A stretch of 64,000 bases of DNA from Haberlea rhodopensis (lineage: Eukaryota > Streptophyta > Magnoliopsida > Lamiales > Gesneriaceae), in the NCBI GenBank assembly GCA_907163345.1, contig CAJQUN010001139.1, positions 37,757 through 101,756 of the forward strand, given 5' to 3'. The position numbers and the translations under genes were made by a program. Below, piece by piece: positions 33,218 to 45,457 of the stretch. The notes under the pieces were generated by a model. That model made no database searches. It saw only the letters and a list, made by a program, of their open reading frames with translations, and was not told the origin of the DNA. How positions within the stretch are numbered: position 1 is the first letter of the stretch; the number at the start of each line of letters is the position of its first letter.

Positions 33218-34516
33218 TCAGACCGCTTTACCCGTCAAGTCCTCCCAATACAGCGGTGACCTACATCGTCGTCCGTAAAGAGCTTCAAAAGGGGCCATTT
33301 GAATGCTCGCCTGATAGCTGTTATTATAGGAGAACTCTACTAGTGGTATAGATTCTTGCCATGGGGTATCAAACTCCAAAACACATGCCCTCAGCATATC
33401 TTCGAGCGTCTGAATAGTACGCTCCGTTTGGCCGTCTGTCTGAGGGTGATAAGCTGTACTCAGTCTCACCTCGGTGCCCAAAGCTGTCTGGAGACCCTCC
33501 CAGAAATGAGAAGTAAACCTTGGGTCTCTGTCAGACACGATCGAGACTGGAACCCCATGCAACCTCACTACATCCCGTACATATAATTGGGCCATCTTTA
33601 AATATGTGAAAGTCATGTTGTAAGGGATGAAATGAGCTACCTTCGTCAGCCTATCCACGATCACCCAGATCGCATCAAATCCAGAGGCCGACCTTGGCAA
33701 GTGGGTCACGAAGTCCATAGATATGTGCTCCCACTTCCACTTACGTACCTCCAAGCTCTTTAGCTCGCCACCAGGCCTCTGCCTTTCTGCCTTTACTTGC
33801 TGGCAGATCAAACATCTCTTAACAAAAGTGATCACATCACGCTTCATGCGTCTCCACCAGAATTGACCACTCAGGTCCTTATACATCTTTCTTCCTCCGG
33901 GTGGGATACTGAACCGGCTACTATGAGCTCGTTCTAAGATTCCTTTACGCAATCCCGGCGCATTTGGGACTACCCATCGGTTGTCCAGTCTTAGAGAATC
34001 ATCTTCAGCCACTCTAAACTTTGTTGGCTGACCTCGAAGTACTATCGATGACCATCTCTGAACTTCATCATCTAACCTCTGGGCTTTCCTGATAGCCTCA
34101 AATACGTCTGGCTCGGCCAATAAGGTCGACACTCGCACCGGCGACGTGTCCACATCAAAATCATAGCCCAGATGGCAATAAGAAGTCATCATCGCTGATA
34201 AACACATAGCGTCTTCAGCAGTACTCTTCACCTTCCGACTTAAGGCGTCTGCTATCAAATTTGCTTTACTCGGATGGTACTCAATCTCACAGTCATAATC
34301 CTTGAGCAAATCCATCCATCTTCTTTGACGCATATTCAGTTCAGCCTGAGTGAATAGAAATTTCAGGCTCTTATGATCCGTATAGATGGTAAACGTCGTA
34401 CCATAAAGATAATGACGCCAAATCTTCACTGCGAAAATGATGGCCGCCAGTTCCAGATCATGGACTGGGTATCTGGTCTCATGAGGCTTCAACTGCCTCG
34501 AAGCATAAGCCACCAC
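33218..34516 (-). pseudogene. pol: GYP-2 RNase H and integrase core
   Basis: RNase H residues are seen in TDHKSLKFLF and DLELAAIIF. The integrase zinc-binding HHCC module ends in CLICQQVKAERQRPGGE. The catalytic acidic residues lie in MDFVTHLP, VSDRDPRFTSHFWEG and DGQTERTIQTLEDML (D,D-35-E type). The segment is open for 432 codons. It is bounded upstream by a TAG at 34526-34528 and downstream by a TGA at 33218-33220. Confidence 0.93.
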
Positions 34517-34525
34517 GTGCTTTTC

Positions 34526-35716
34526 CTACATCAATACACAGCCCAAACCCTGCAATGATGCATCCGTGTACAAGGCAAACTTCTTATTCTCAGAAGGAAT
34601 CACCAACACTGGCGCTGTCGTCAAACGACGTTTCAATTCTTGGAAGCTTTCCTCGCAAGCTTCGGACCAAAAGAATGGGACTCCTTTCTGAGTCTGCTGT
34701 GTCAGCGGCTTAGCAATCTTAGGAAATCCCTTGACAAAACGTCGGTAATAACCTGCTAAGCCAAGGAAACTCCGTATCTCGGGTACAGAGGTGGGTGCTG
34801 CCCACTCCATCACAACTTCAATCTTCCTTGGATCCACAGATATCCCGCTGCTAGATATAACATGACCCAAGAATACTACACTGCTCAGCCAGAACTCGCA
34901 CTTGCTGAGCTTTGCATACAACTGATGATCCCTAAGGATCTGAAGTACTGTCCTCAAGTGCCGTACATGATCTTCTTCGGTCCGGGAGTATATGAGTATA
35001 TCGTCAATGAAAACTATGACGAATTGATCCAAATATGGCTGGAACACCCTGTTCATCAAACTCATGAAAACAGCCGGGGCATTTGTCACCCCAAAAGGCA
35101 TGACTAGGAATTCATAGTGCCCATACCTAGTCCTGAAGGCTGTCTTCTGGACATCATCTTCCCTTACTTGAATCTGATGGTACCCTGACCTCAGATCGAT
35201 CTTACTGTAGAGCCTCGTACCCTGCAACTGATCAAACAAGTCATCGATCCTCGGAAGTGGGTACTTATTCTTCACTGTAGCTTTGTTCAGTTGTCTGTAA
35301 TCGATGCACAAACGCATCGAACCATCTTTCTTCTTCACAAATAAAACTGGTGCTCCCCAGGGCGACACGCTAGGGTGTATATAGCCTTTATCAAGGAGTT
35401 CTTGCAACTTAATCTTTAATTCCCTTAGCTCCGCTGGTGCCATCCTATAAGGGGCACGAGAAATGGCAGACGTCCCCGGTAATAACTCAATCCCAAACTC
35501 GACCTCTCTCGTCGGTGGGAATCCGGGAATCTCCTCCGGAAAGACATCAGGGAACTCCGCCACTACGGGCACATCCTCAACTTTTACTTCTTCTTTCTTT
35601 TCCGTAACATCAACGGCATAAATGAGATATCCTGTATGGCCTCGTTCCAACAACTGCGCCATCTTGACAGCAGATATCAACGGAATCTTAGAGCAAGAAC
35701 CATCCCCATAGAACGT
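34526..35716 (-). pseudogene. pol: GYP-2 reverse transcriptase
   Basis: Open for over 384 codons. RT motifs in order: YRMAPAELRELK, SPWGAPVLFVKKKDGSMR, the RQLNKATVKNKYPLPRID block, and catalytic FIDD within VIVFIDDILIYSR (the usual Ty3 form of YxDD). The connection domain FLGLAGYYRRFV follows. It ends at a TAG (34526-34528) where GYP-3 has CAG, a C-to-T change at a CHG site. It is preceded by another TAG (35717-35719) in place of TGG. Confidence 0.94.
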
Positions 35717-36165
35717 CTATGGAACTCCCATATCAGATTTGAACCGTACAGTCCTCTGCCTGCAGTTCACAACTGCCTGATACCTGTTCAGAACATCAAT
35801 GCCCAGAATGCAGTCAAAATCTGACATTCCCAGAACAATAAAATCTGACCTTAGTTCTTTATCCTCAAAATAAATGAGGCCATCGTAGACGATCCGATCA
35901 GTAATCATACTTCTTCCAGCGGGGGTCGAGACTATAAGAGGCGTGGGCTACGGAGAAGTGCATATGTGGTGCCTTTCCACAAAACTTGTCGACACAAAAG
36001 AGTGTGACGCACCTGTGTCGATCAATATAAAAGCAGGGTGCGTAAATAAAAGACACGTACCCGCTATAACCTCCTCCGGAGCCGCTGAAGCCTGCTCCCT
36101 CGTCAATGCATAGACTTGCCCTTGAGGTGGCCCCATAGGCTGACCTCCATACTGTCTCGGCACGA
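35717..36165 (-). pseudogene. pol: GYP-2 aspartic protease
   Basis: Retropepsin active site LIDTGASHSFVS with the following DCILGIDVL segment. It cleaves the Gag-Pol precursor in this family. A TAG at 35948-35950 lies just after the active-site region and another at 35717-35719 marks the end. The frame is the same as RT, so protease to chromodomain is one frame broken only by stop codons. Confidence 0.9.
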
Positions 36166-37175
36166 ATGGTGGCTATGCTGTGCTGTCCTATCCGCAGGCC
36201 TCCCCGCAGAACCCTGTTGACTTCTCCTGTTGGGACATTGCCTAGCAAAGTGGCCTTTGTCGCCACAAACATAACATCCTACACAATCTTTCGTCAGATG
36301 TGGTTGCCCACAAAGAGTGCATTGGACCTTCCCGGACCTGTCTCCCTGAGACTGCCCCCTTCCAGATGGGGCATCACTCCTACAGTTTCCTTTCCATTTA
36401 TTGTCGGGCCTCTTACCGCTGAACCTTGACGCCGATGTGTTCCCCCTTGACTTGAACTGATCACTCCTTGGCTTCAAATTATCTGGAGTGGATTTCTGAG
36501 AGGGTACTGACGGTGGTACAACATCAGGGTATGCACCCACTCCCAGTTCGGCTAGCTTAGCCCGTGAGAGTGCATCGTCAAAACAAGTAGGGCCATAAGT
36601 AATCACCCTATCGTACAGCTCCGGCCTCAAGCCCTTCATGAAATTCCTCATCTTTGCTTGAGTGCTCGTGGCGATGTGAGGTACATATCTGAGTAAGGAG
36701 CAATACTGAAGAGCATAATCTGACACTGACATATTACCTTGCTTGAGGTGAGTAAATTCATCTTCCTTAGCCTGTCGTGCAGCAGCCGAGAAATAACGAT
36801 TCAGAAAGCGAGTTCGAAACATTTTCCAATTAACTTCATGACCTTGAGCCTCTTGCTCTACCACAGTGGTCTTCCACACATTAGTGCCTTCTTGGCCAAT
36901 TGGAACTCTGCTAAACGTATCCATGCTGTCTTCGCACATGGGGCTGCCACAAAGATTTGCTCTATTCTTTCTAACCATTCCTCAGCTCGTTCCCCTGTTT
37001 CGGTTCCTTCAAAGATTGGGGGTCGGTATGCAAGAAATTGAGTTAAGCTTAGCTCCCCTGGCAACAACTATTGTTCGAACGGTTCATCATCAAAAGATGG
37101 CGGGGGTAGGGGATTCGTACGCCCCGCACTTGCATTGACGCTCACTGCGTCACCTACCTCCACGTTAGCTGCCAT
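36103..37175 (-). pseudogene. gag: GYP-2 gag (broken by one stop and two frameshifts)
   Basis: The start ATG is at 37175-37173, just after a TTGTGTTGCAG sequence also found before the GYP-4 start. A TAG at 37068-37070 (codon ~36) ends the first piece. A one-base loss near 36876 (TGTGG against TGGTGG in GYP-4) shifts the frame in the capsid domain. A second shift near 36165 separates gag from protease. Two zinc knuckles remain: CTLCGQPHLTKDC (short, CX2CX3HX4C) and CYVCGDKGHFARQC (canonical CX2CX4HX4C). Confidence 0.92.
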
Positions 37176-37365
37176 ACTGCAACACAAGGGTTAACAACAA
37201 GACCCAAAAGCAGTTCATATACACATCGTTAGAAAGGCATAACATGTGAGCATAACAGTCATATACTTCATATGTAACATATGCACATAACATGTTCACA
37301 AGTAAGTACCTAGCCAACTTATTGCTAAGGCTACCCTTCACTCATTCCCGGGTTCTCTAACCACT

Positions 37366-37377
37366 GCTCTGATACCA
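37366..37377 (-). other. Primer-binding site of GYP-2
   Basis: GCTCTGATACCA on the plus strand, four bases from the 5' LTR at 37382; initiator tRNA-Met type. Confidence 0.93.
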
Positions 37378-37381
37378 CTAA

Positions 37382-39010
37382 TGTAGGGTCTTCCTACCTT
37401 AACATCATATAGTACACATATAATGGACAGAACATGCATTTATAACCTCTTAAGGGTTCCGGTTGTAGCTTGAGCTAAGAAGATTACAGGCCAAATAAAA
37501 TTTTCAAAAGCTATTTAATTACATTCCCAATAATGAATGTTAAAGTTATAGATTTATACTACTCCTAGAGTAGAGACTATCAAAATCCTGCATCCTATAT
37601 TCATCTTGCTCCTTTTAGCTCACCGCCTCTACCCGACCCTAGGCCCTTCGGTCCAAAAGTGTACCTACAGGGACAACACATCGTGAGCATAAACATATTT
37701 ACTTAACATGATTTTAAAAGACATACAGTAATGCGTAACATCTTAGTTAAGTAAAAGTTATTGGTCGTTCTTCAACTTCTTTTGTTATCCCTGATTCTTA
37801 TTCATGTATAAGGGCATCTTACCCCATTGTATGGCATCTTACCATAACATAACCATCGTGTGGCATCTTACCACATGGGCATCTTACCCAATCATATGGC
37901 GTCTTGCCATATCATAACATTGTGTGGCATCTTACCACAGGGGCATCTTACCCACTCACATACATTGGGTGGCATCTTACCACATGGGCGTCTTACCCAA
38001 TCATATACGTCGTATGACCTTATCATAAACTTACTTATCATAAACATCATCATCATAAACGTCATCATAAACATCATCATCGTAAACATCATCATAATCA
38101 TCATCATAAACATCGTCATCATAAACATCATCCTCATAAATATCATCATAAACATCATCATCGTAAACATCATCATAAACATCATCATAAACATCATCAT
38201 CATAAGCATCATCATTAAATGTGGGCGTATGGTTTACCGTACGATGCTCGTACGTTTCTTACGTACCTTAATTCCAAAAGAAGGAGAAATTGCAGAACTT
38301 TATCTCCTTGAAGTTGTGGGTACCTGGGACGGTTCTACATAACCATACAAATTGATATTAGAAGCTAAACAATAGCCCAATACCAAAAATTTAACAAAAA
38401 TCATCATTTTCCTACTTTTGAACAGTGGCGATCGATCGCTCAAAACATGGCGATCGATCGCCTGATTTTTCACTTAGCGGCGATCGATCGCTTAAAATGA
38501 GGCGATCGATCGCATGATGCACATTTCGCTACTGGACGTTGGCGATCGATCGCGCCATTTGAGGCGATCGATCGCCTACCCTCATATTTGCGTACTGCCT
38601 CTCGGCGATCGATCGCTGCTTTTGTAGCGATCGATCGCCACAACCAGTGGCCGCGATTTCACCATTTTTGTGTGCACTTCCAAGCTCATCCTCATACCTT
38701 TCAAAACCAAACTTCCCAACAATAACAATAACATCATAACCCACTAAAACCCACATAAAACACTTCAAAAATCATACCCCAAACATATATAACACATACC
38801 CCAAAACAACCCACATAAATCATCAAAACTAACCCATTTCAACACCAAACATCTTGAAAACTTAAGGAAGGGTCCCATACCTCTTGTAGGCTCCAAATCT
38901 TAGCAAAGATTACACAAACACAAGTTTTGTGGAACTTTCCTTCTTCTTCTTTGGTGGATTTCGAAAATGGGTAAAATGGTAGGGTTTGGAAGTAATTTGG
39001 GGATTTAGAG
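37382..39010 (-). mobile_element. GYP-2 5' LTR, first 1629 bp
   Basis: Closely matches 30680-32300 and repeats all its blocks, including the CATCTTA array (37805-38025) and GCGATCGATCGC cluster (38427-38640; one copy is changed to CGCATG near 38511). It stops at GATTTAGAG where GYP-3's LTR begins; the left copy continues GTGTAAAAGTG at this point. Confidence 0.94.
38427..38640. repeat. GCGATCGATCGC palindrome cluster, GYP-2 5' LTR
   Basis: Eight copies matching the partner LTR cluster at 31703-31913. Confidence 0.95.
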
Positions 39011-41080
39011 TGTAAGGACCCAAATCCTTAAGTGCGGAAAGAAGGCATAATAGAGCTATTAACAATGATCAGAGTATAATAAACAAGTGGAGTCTTTGAG
39101 CTTAAGCATTTACATGCCAAAATAAAGGACTACCAAAAGGATTAATTACATTCCAATCAATGAATGTGTTTAGCTATAGTTCAAACTACTCCTAGAGTAG
39201 GCACTATACGAAATAATCCTGTCCTTTCATCCTCAAAAGAATGCTTCACAAAGCTCACGACCTCACCCCGTTCAAGCCCTTCTATCATGCCAAAAAGGTA
39301 CCTACAAGGACAACCCCCAAACATGAGCAATAATAATCATTCATATTCAACACAATATGAAGATAAAGCGTAAATGCATAATCAATATAAAAACACTTCC
39401 TATTTTCCCATGCATTTCAAACGCTTCCCGTTTGGTTGTCCCTGTACCATAACTCATGAGTATAATCAACAGATTATTTTTAATGGCCAAAACATGTCAT
39501 TACATATACCAACTGATCAATAACCAATACTGATCCCCAATCCCTAGTCTGTCCATCACAATGTATTTTAATGCCCCTCGCTTAATTTACATATGAGCGG
39601 CATAGGATAACCTCGCTTCAACGGACTGCGGGACTCCCACCCCTCGCCTCTCGTTGAGCGGCAAATACCCTTTCCTCGCCCCATATGATAACCACGCTCA
39701 AATGTGACATGCGGCGCTCCCACCCCTCGCTTCACATTTGGCGGAACCAAACCAAATAGCGGCAAGCATTAAAATCATCAAGGGATGACCACGACTCATG
39801 GGATGTGCACCAATAATCATATGCATCTATAAACATCATGCATAACATGTATTTGCATCCACTATGCAATGCCACATATATACTTGCATCCACAATGCAT
39901 AAACAATAAGTATATAAGATACATGTACCGTTGGGGTGCCCGTACGTCCACTACGTACCTTTCCAAAACTGGAATTGGTCCGGCTTCAATTCCTCGGTTG
40001 TGTTGCTACCTGGGATGGTTCTACACAATCACACAACCCCATATTAGAAGCCAAATAATAGCCAAATACCAAAAATTTGACAAAATAAACCATTTTCCAA
40101 AATTCCACAGGCGGCGATCGATCGCTTCCCATAGGCGATCGATCGCCTCAAAATTTACACAGCGGCGATCGGTCGCCCCAAACATGGCGATCGATCGCCA
40201 TTACTTTGAAAAACCTACTGCCTCTCGGCGATCGGTCGCCCCATAACAGGCGATCGATCGCCTAACCCGAAATTTTGGTACTGCCTTGCGGCGATCGATC
40301 GCCCCATTCCAGGCGGTCGATCGCCTCGCACAGACTCGCGATTTTTCACCATTTTTGCATACCAAAACCTTTCCAATCCATCCCAATACTCAAACCAACC
40401 AACCAACAACATAAATAACAACTTAAACCACCAAAATATACCTTAAAACAACCATAAATCCAACCTTTAAACAAACCCACAACAACCCAACAAAACCCAT
40501 TTCAAAACCCTTCAAAACCCAACTAAACTCAAACATAACCTTACAAAAATAAACCATGAGGTATCCATACCTCTTGGGACCTCAAATCACCCAACAATCT
40601 TCCACAAATCAAAGTTTGTAAGGACTCCTCTTCACCTCAAAGGTGGAACTCGAAAATAAGGAAAAAGGGAAGGGTTTGTGGGTTTTGATTTGGTAAAGTG
40701 AAAGTGATTTGGTAAAGTGGGGTTGGGGATAAAAGGGGATTGGGTTAATTTAATTAAAAGCATACCAAAATAATTCCATGGTGTATAAAACACCCCAACA
40801 TGATATTTTCCAAAGCATTTACTCAAAATGCACCAAATACCATTTAAACACATGATTTCTAATAAATTGCTACCAAAGGCAAATAAATCATGCTCCCAAT
40901 AATATTTACCCAACATGCACCACATGCACCCTGAAATGCAACCCCGGGTCATACTATCCACATGACCATGCAATTCCATAAGGTAAATAAATTCCAACAC
41001 ATAGTTAATGACTGCCATAATTAATCATATAATCACAATTAATGCACCAAATTGCAATTAATCATTTCAGGGATATCACA
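39011..41080 (-). mobile_element. GYP-3 3' LTR
   Basis: 2070 bp, TGTAAGGACCC...GGGATATCACA on the plus strand. Its terminal GGGTCCTTACA (element sense) is shared with the LARD LTRs, so this is the coding family whose ends best match the LARDs. It carries AGCGG...CGCTT units at 39575-39740, an ACGT inverted repeat (CGTACGTCCACTACGTAC, near 39941-39958) and the palindrome cluster. The polypurine tract is next to 41081. Confidence 0.93.
40113..40325. repeat. GCGATCGATCGC palindrome cluster, GYP-3 LTR
   Basis: Eight positions, of which three show A-to-G changes (GCGATCGGTCGC or GCGGTCGATCGC). Spacing and pairing follow the GYP-2 cluster. Confidence 0.93.
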
Positions 41081-41114
41081 ATACTCCCCTACTTATAAGA
41101 TTTCGTCCTCGAAA

Positions 41115-41780
41115 TCACATACACTTACCCCAAAAGGAAACTAAACATAAACACATACCAGAGAATAGTTCCGGGTAGTGCTGCACCATATGCTGCTCCG
41201 TCTCCCACGTAGCCTCCTCGACACCCCTGCGATCCCACTGAACTTTGATCATCGGTATCACTTTGTTCCGAAGTCTACGGTCTGCTCTGTCCAGAATTCT
41301 AACAGGCCGTTCCACATAAGATACATCTGATTCCAACTGAACTTCGGAAGGCTGCAACACGTGAGACGGATCCGGTTCATACTTCCGCAGCATAGATACA
41401 TGAAACACATCATGTATACCAGATAAAGAAGGCGGCAAGGCCAGTCGGTAAGCTAAGGTGCCAATGCGCTGTAAAATCTCGTACGGTCCAACATACCTCG
41501 GAGACAGTTTCCCGCGCATCCCAAATCGCACAACGCCTCTAAAAGGCGAGATCTTCAAAAAGACCTTATCTCCCAACTGAAATTCCAACGGTCTCCGCCG
41601 TTTATTTGCATAAGCAGCCTGTCTGTCCTGAGCCGCTTTCATTTTCTGCCTTATTGTCTTTATCTTTTCTTCCATTTCCCGAATCAACTCCGGTCCTCCG
41701 ACCGATTTGCGGTCCAAATCATCCCAACATAAGGGTGATCTACACCGTCTGCCATAAAGAGCTTCAAACGGAGCCATCTA
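41115..41780 (-). pseudogene. pol: GYP-3 integrase C-terminus and chromodomain
   Basis: A 220-codon frame from MAPFEALYGRRCRSP to the stop after FSGMCLCLV. It contains GPYEILQRIG (GPY/F), FHVSMLRKYEPDPSHVL and the chromodomain ending VQWDRRGVEEATWETE. It is separated from the rest of pol by a single TAG (41778-41780) in place of CAG. Otherwise intact, and in frame with the upstream piece. Confidence 0.94.
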
Positions 41781-43142
41781 AATACTCGCCTGGTAGCTAT
41801 TGTTATACGAAAACTCTACCAAAGGCACTGAATCCTGCCAAGAGGCATCGAACTCCAAAACACAAGCTCTTAACATGTCCTCGAGCGTCTGAATAGTGCG
41901 CTCAGTCTGGCCATCCGTCTGAGGATGATAAACAGTGCTCAATCGGACTTCAGTTCCCAAGGCTGACTGAAGACCTTCCCAGAAATGAGATGTGAATCGC
42001 GGATCTCGATCTGACACTATGGAAACGGGGATCCCATGCAATCTCACCACATCTCTAATATACAACTGCGCCATCCTCACAAATGTGAAAGTCATGCTAT
42101 AGGGAATAAAGTGGGCTACCTTAGTCAATCTGTCCACAATCACCCAAATAGCATCAAAGCCTGAAGCACTCCTCGGCAAATGAGTCACGAAGTCCATGGA
42201 AATGTGCTCCCACTTCCACTTCGGTATCTCCAAGCTTCTCAACTCGCCGCCAGGTCTCTGTCTCTCTGCCTTAACCTGCTGGCAGATCAAACACCTCTTT
42301 ACAAAAGCGACGACATCTGATTTCATCCTTTTCCACCAAAACTGACCACGCAGATCTCTGTACATCTTTTTCCCGCCTGGGTGGATGCTAAGTCTGCTAC
42401 TGTGAGCTCGCTCCAAGATCCCCTTACGCAACTCCGGCGTACTTGGAACCACCCATCGGTCACCCAATCTCAAAGACCCGTCATCGGCCACTCTGAACTT
42501 CGTTGGCTGACCAAGATGCACTAAAGATAACCACCTCTGAACCTCGTCATCTGACCTCTGAGCTCTCCTGATGTCCTCATAGATATCTGGCTCAGCTAAC
42601 AAGGTCGATACATACACAGGCGATGCATCAATGTCGAAGTCATAGCCAAGATGGCAATAAGAGGTCATCATAGCTGACAAATGAATGACGTCCTCAGCAG
42701 AACTCCTCACTTTCCGGCTCAAAGCGTCTGCTGTCAAATTGGCTTTCCCCGGATGGTACTCGATCTCGCAATCATAGTCCTTGAGTAGGTCCATCCATCT
42801 CCTCTGCCTCATGTTCAGCTCTGCCTGAGTGAATAAAAATTTGAGGCTCTTGTGATCCGTGTATATGGTGAATGAAGTACCATATAAGTAATGTCTCCAG
42901 ATCTTCAGGGCGAAGATGATAGCCGCCAATTCCAAGTCATGAACTGGATATCTGGCCTCATGCGGCTTCAACTGCCTCGATGCATAAGCTACCACATGCT
43001 TATCTTGCATTAGAACACACCCAAGGCCCTGCAGTGATGCGTCAGTATACAGAACAAATCTGGAGTTCTCCGTCGGGATCACTAACACTGGCGCCGTCGT
43101 CAACCGGTGCTTCAACTCCTGGAAGCTCTCGTCACAAGCTTC
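41778..43142 (-). pseudogene. pol: GYP-3 RNase H and integrase core, cut by GYP-4
   Basis: Open from the GYP-4 insertion point to the TAG at 41778. RNase H motifs LYTDASLQGLG and FTIYTDHKSLKFLF; integrase CLICQQVKAERQRPGGE, MDFVTHLPRSASGFDAIW, VSDRDPRFTSH and DGQTERTIQTLE. No frameshift over ~1.36 kb, in contrast to the distal part of the same element at 61.5-64 kb. The residues across the split are WSEA | CDESFQELK. Confidence 0.94.
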
Positions 43143-43345
43143 TGTGATATCCCCGAAATGATTATGTGATTTTAATCATTAAGTTATATTGTGATGTTAA
43201 GGTGTTAATTCATGGGATTGGATAAATTTTATTGGGGAGATTTACTTCAGGGTGCATGTAACATGTATTGGGTTTTTGGGGTGTGTATTGTTTGTTTTGG
43301 TAAAGCATGCAAAAGGGTAATTGAAGTATTTTGTTGAGAAAATAC

Positions 43346-43353
43346 TATAAATA
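43346..43353 (+). promoter_or_regulatory. TATA box in GYP-4 5' LTR
   Basis: TATAAATA in ACTATAAATATC; the 3' LTR copy is at 50425-50432. Position ~203 bp from the LTR start implies a short U3. Confidence 0.65.
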
Positions 43354-44281
43354 TCATGTGGGGATATTTTAAATACACCGTGCTAATTCGGGACCAAAAC
43401 ATAACACATCAAACCACCCAACACTTAACCACCCCCCCCAACCCATACTTTGACTCAGCATGAGCTGGCCATGCTTCCACTTGGCTCAATAATTTAACAC
43501 CTTTCCAGCACTCCAAATTTCGAACCTCCTCTTCCAAAATACCATCCAGCAGCTGCTAAGCAATTTTAGGAGGAGCCCTTCCATTTCCATCGCCTGGAAA
43601 TCCTTCAAAAATCGGGGCAAAGTAGGGTGAGAAACCTACCCTGTTTCTTTCTGGAAAACTGGTTTGGTTCTACTTTTGAGCATGGTGAAAAACGGCATGT
43701 TAGCATATGTTTCTTGAAACCTGTGATTTAAATGCTTACATGGTGTTTTTATGAGTCTCTCTGTAATTTTCCTTAAGCATGATGCATGTTTTATGTGGAA
43801 GATTTAAGCTTGTGAAACGTAGTGCTCAAAAATCTGGGTAGAGATTTCCTCTGTTTTTCTGGAAAACGTGGGTTGGGAGTGTTTTTGAGGAGGTGTTATC
43901 ATGCATGATAAGCTTATATTTTGGAGAACCTCTGATGTAAAAATATGCATGGTAGTTTTTTGAAGCCCTTGGAATGTTTAGTTGAGCACGATTTATGTTA
44001 TATGTGTTAGTTTTAATAGCTTGAAAAGTGGTGCTCACAAATTCTGGAAATGAAAATGTGCCCTGTTTCCAGAAAAAGTTGATCCAGTATTTGTTTAAAT
44101 GATCGATGTTTATGCATGTAGGTTTATGCTCAGGGTGTATATTTGGTTTGAATACACTCAGGGTAGTGTAGTTCAAATGCTAGCATGATGATCTTGGTAT
44201 GTATTATGTCCTTCATGTTAGATTTAAGGGTATGAATATCGGTGTTAAGCAATTCTGGAAAATCGCCAAAGGAACAAGGTT

Positions 44282-44447
44282 GGCGATCGATCGCCAAGGA
44301 GGCGCGATCGATCGCGACGTTCCAGTAGGTTTTGGCGATCGATCGCCAATATTGGGGCGATCGATCGCTGAATGTTTTTTTTTGGTATGCGAGGCAGTAG
44401 CATCTCGCGATCGATCGGGGCTCATGGGTGATCGATCGCGAGATGAT
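44282..44447. repeat. GCGATCGATCGC palindrome cluster, GYP-4 5' LTR
   Basis: Six copies. Two are extended to the 18-bp palindrome TTGGCGATCGATCGCCAA. The last two form an inverted repeat with arms CATCTCGCGATCGATC and GATCGATCGCGAGATG (about 44399-44443). Confidence 0.94.
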
Positions 44448-45445
44448 ATTGTAGGATTAATTTGGTTTTTTAAAATTTGGTTTTGCTTCCGGATTATTAT
44501 GAGGTGCCTAATATTGTGTTGTGTGGCTATGTAGAACCATCCCAGGTGCCAGCACAACCGAGGAGATAAAGTCGATTGACTCCTCTATCTTTTGAAAGGT
44601 ACGTAAGCGACGTACGGGCATCCCAACGGTAACATGTACTTTATGTTTGTCTTTATGACACATGATGAATGCAATGTGGTGCATTATGGTTATGATACAT
44701 GTTTTTTTTATGCATCGTTTTTGCATATGTATGTTGTGAAATATAAGAGGTGTATTTCACGAGTCAAGGTTATCTTAGTAAGGATTTTAATGGCTTACGC
44801 TAAAGTCCATTGGAAGCGATGAAGAATTCCGCTTACATGGAGTAGCAACGCTAAAGTCCATTGGAAGCGATGAAGAATTCCGCTTACATGGAGTAGCAAG
44901 AAGCATTAAAATGTACTAATGATAAGGGCTCAGGATGAAATAAGGATTTAAGGGAAAAGGAATGTCATGACATTGCATATCCATACATTCATATAATGTG
45001 TTTCTATTATGAATTATGGTACAGGGACAACCAATGGGCGATATAAATGCTGGAAATACAGGAAGGGCTTGTGTTTAAGATTTGCATTTATGCCTTACTT
45101 TCATATTATGTTAAATATGAATTGTGTTATGCTCATGTGTTGGGGGGTTGTCTTTGTAGGTGCTTTTGTTGACGAGAACCAGGGCCGGGGTTGATATGCT
45201 GAGCTGTAAGGAGTGCTACAGGATTAGCATGTTAGAGTTTTTGTATAGCTTCTACTGAGTAGAGTAAGACTATGATGTAGTACCTTTATAGGAAGTATGT
45301 CTTTCCTTTTGGAACATTTTGGTACTGTAATCTCTAAAGCTCAGGTTAATCAACACGGCACATTACTCTGATATAATCACATGTATGTTTAGTTCTCTAA
45401 ATTGCACCTTAATATCTTGATGTGATAACGGGGTCTCACATTTAG

Positions 45446-45457
45446 TGGTATCAGAGC
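45446..45457 (+). other. Primer-binding site of GYP-4
   Basis: TGGTATCAGAGC, five bases after the LTR end at 45440. Confidence 0.95.

Larger units (their letters stand above)
30680..39010 (-). mobile_element. GYP-2, Ty3/gypsy chromovirus with decayed gag-pol
   Basis: 3' LTR 30680-32603, interior 32604-37381, 5' LTR from 37382 cut at 39010 by GYP-3. PBS at 37366. Polypurine tract on the element strand AAGTAGGGGAGTAA (next to 32604). Domain order PR-RT-RH-IN with a chromodomain makes it a chromovirus (family Metaviridae). AATGT precedes it at 30675-30679. Confidence 0.95.
39011..43142 (-). mobile_element. GYP-3, proximal part (3' LTR and 3' half of pol)
   Basis: Minus-strand chromovirus inserted in the GYP-2 5' LTR (TAGAG precedes it at 39006-39010). 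It is interrupted at 43142 by GYP-4 and resumes at 61497, running off the window at 64000. The duplication GCTTC at 43138-43142 and 61497-61501 confirms the split. The pol frame reads through if GYP-4 and one duplication copy are ignored. Confidence 0.95.
43143..45440 (+). mobile_element. GYP-4 5' LTR
   Basis: TGTGATATCCCC...GGGGTCTCACA. The TATA box lies only ~203 bp in. Downstream: a poly-C run (43432-43439), pyrimidine-rich sequence, the palindrome cluster, the ACGT inverted repeat GGTACGTAAGCGACGTACG (44599-44617), and two AAGCG-(11 nt)-CGCTT hairpin units (44811-44900). About 2.1 kb would be transcribed as R-U5. Confidence 0.96.
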
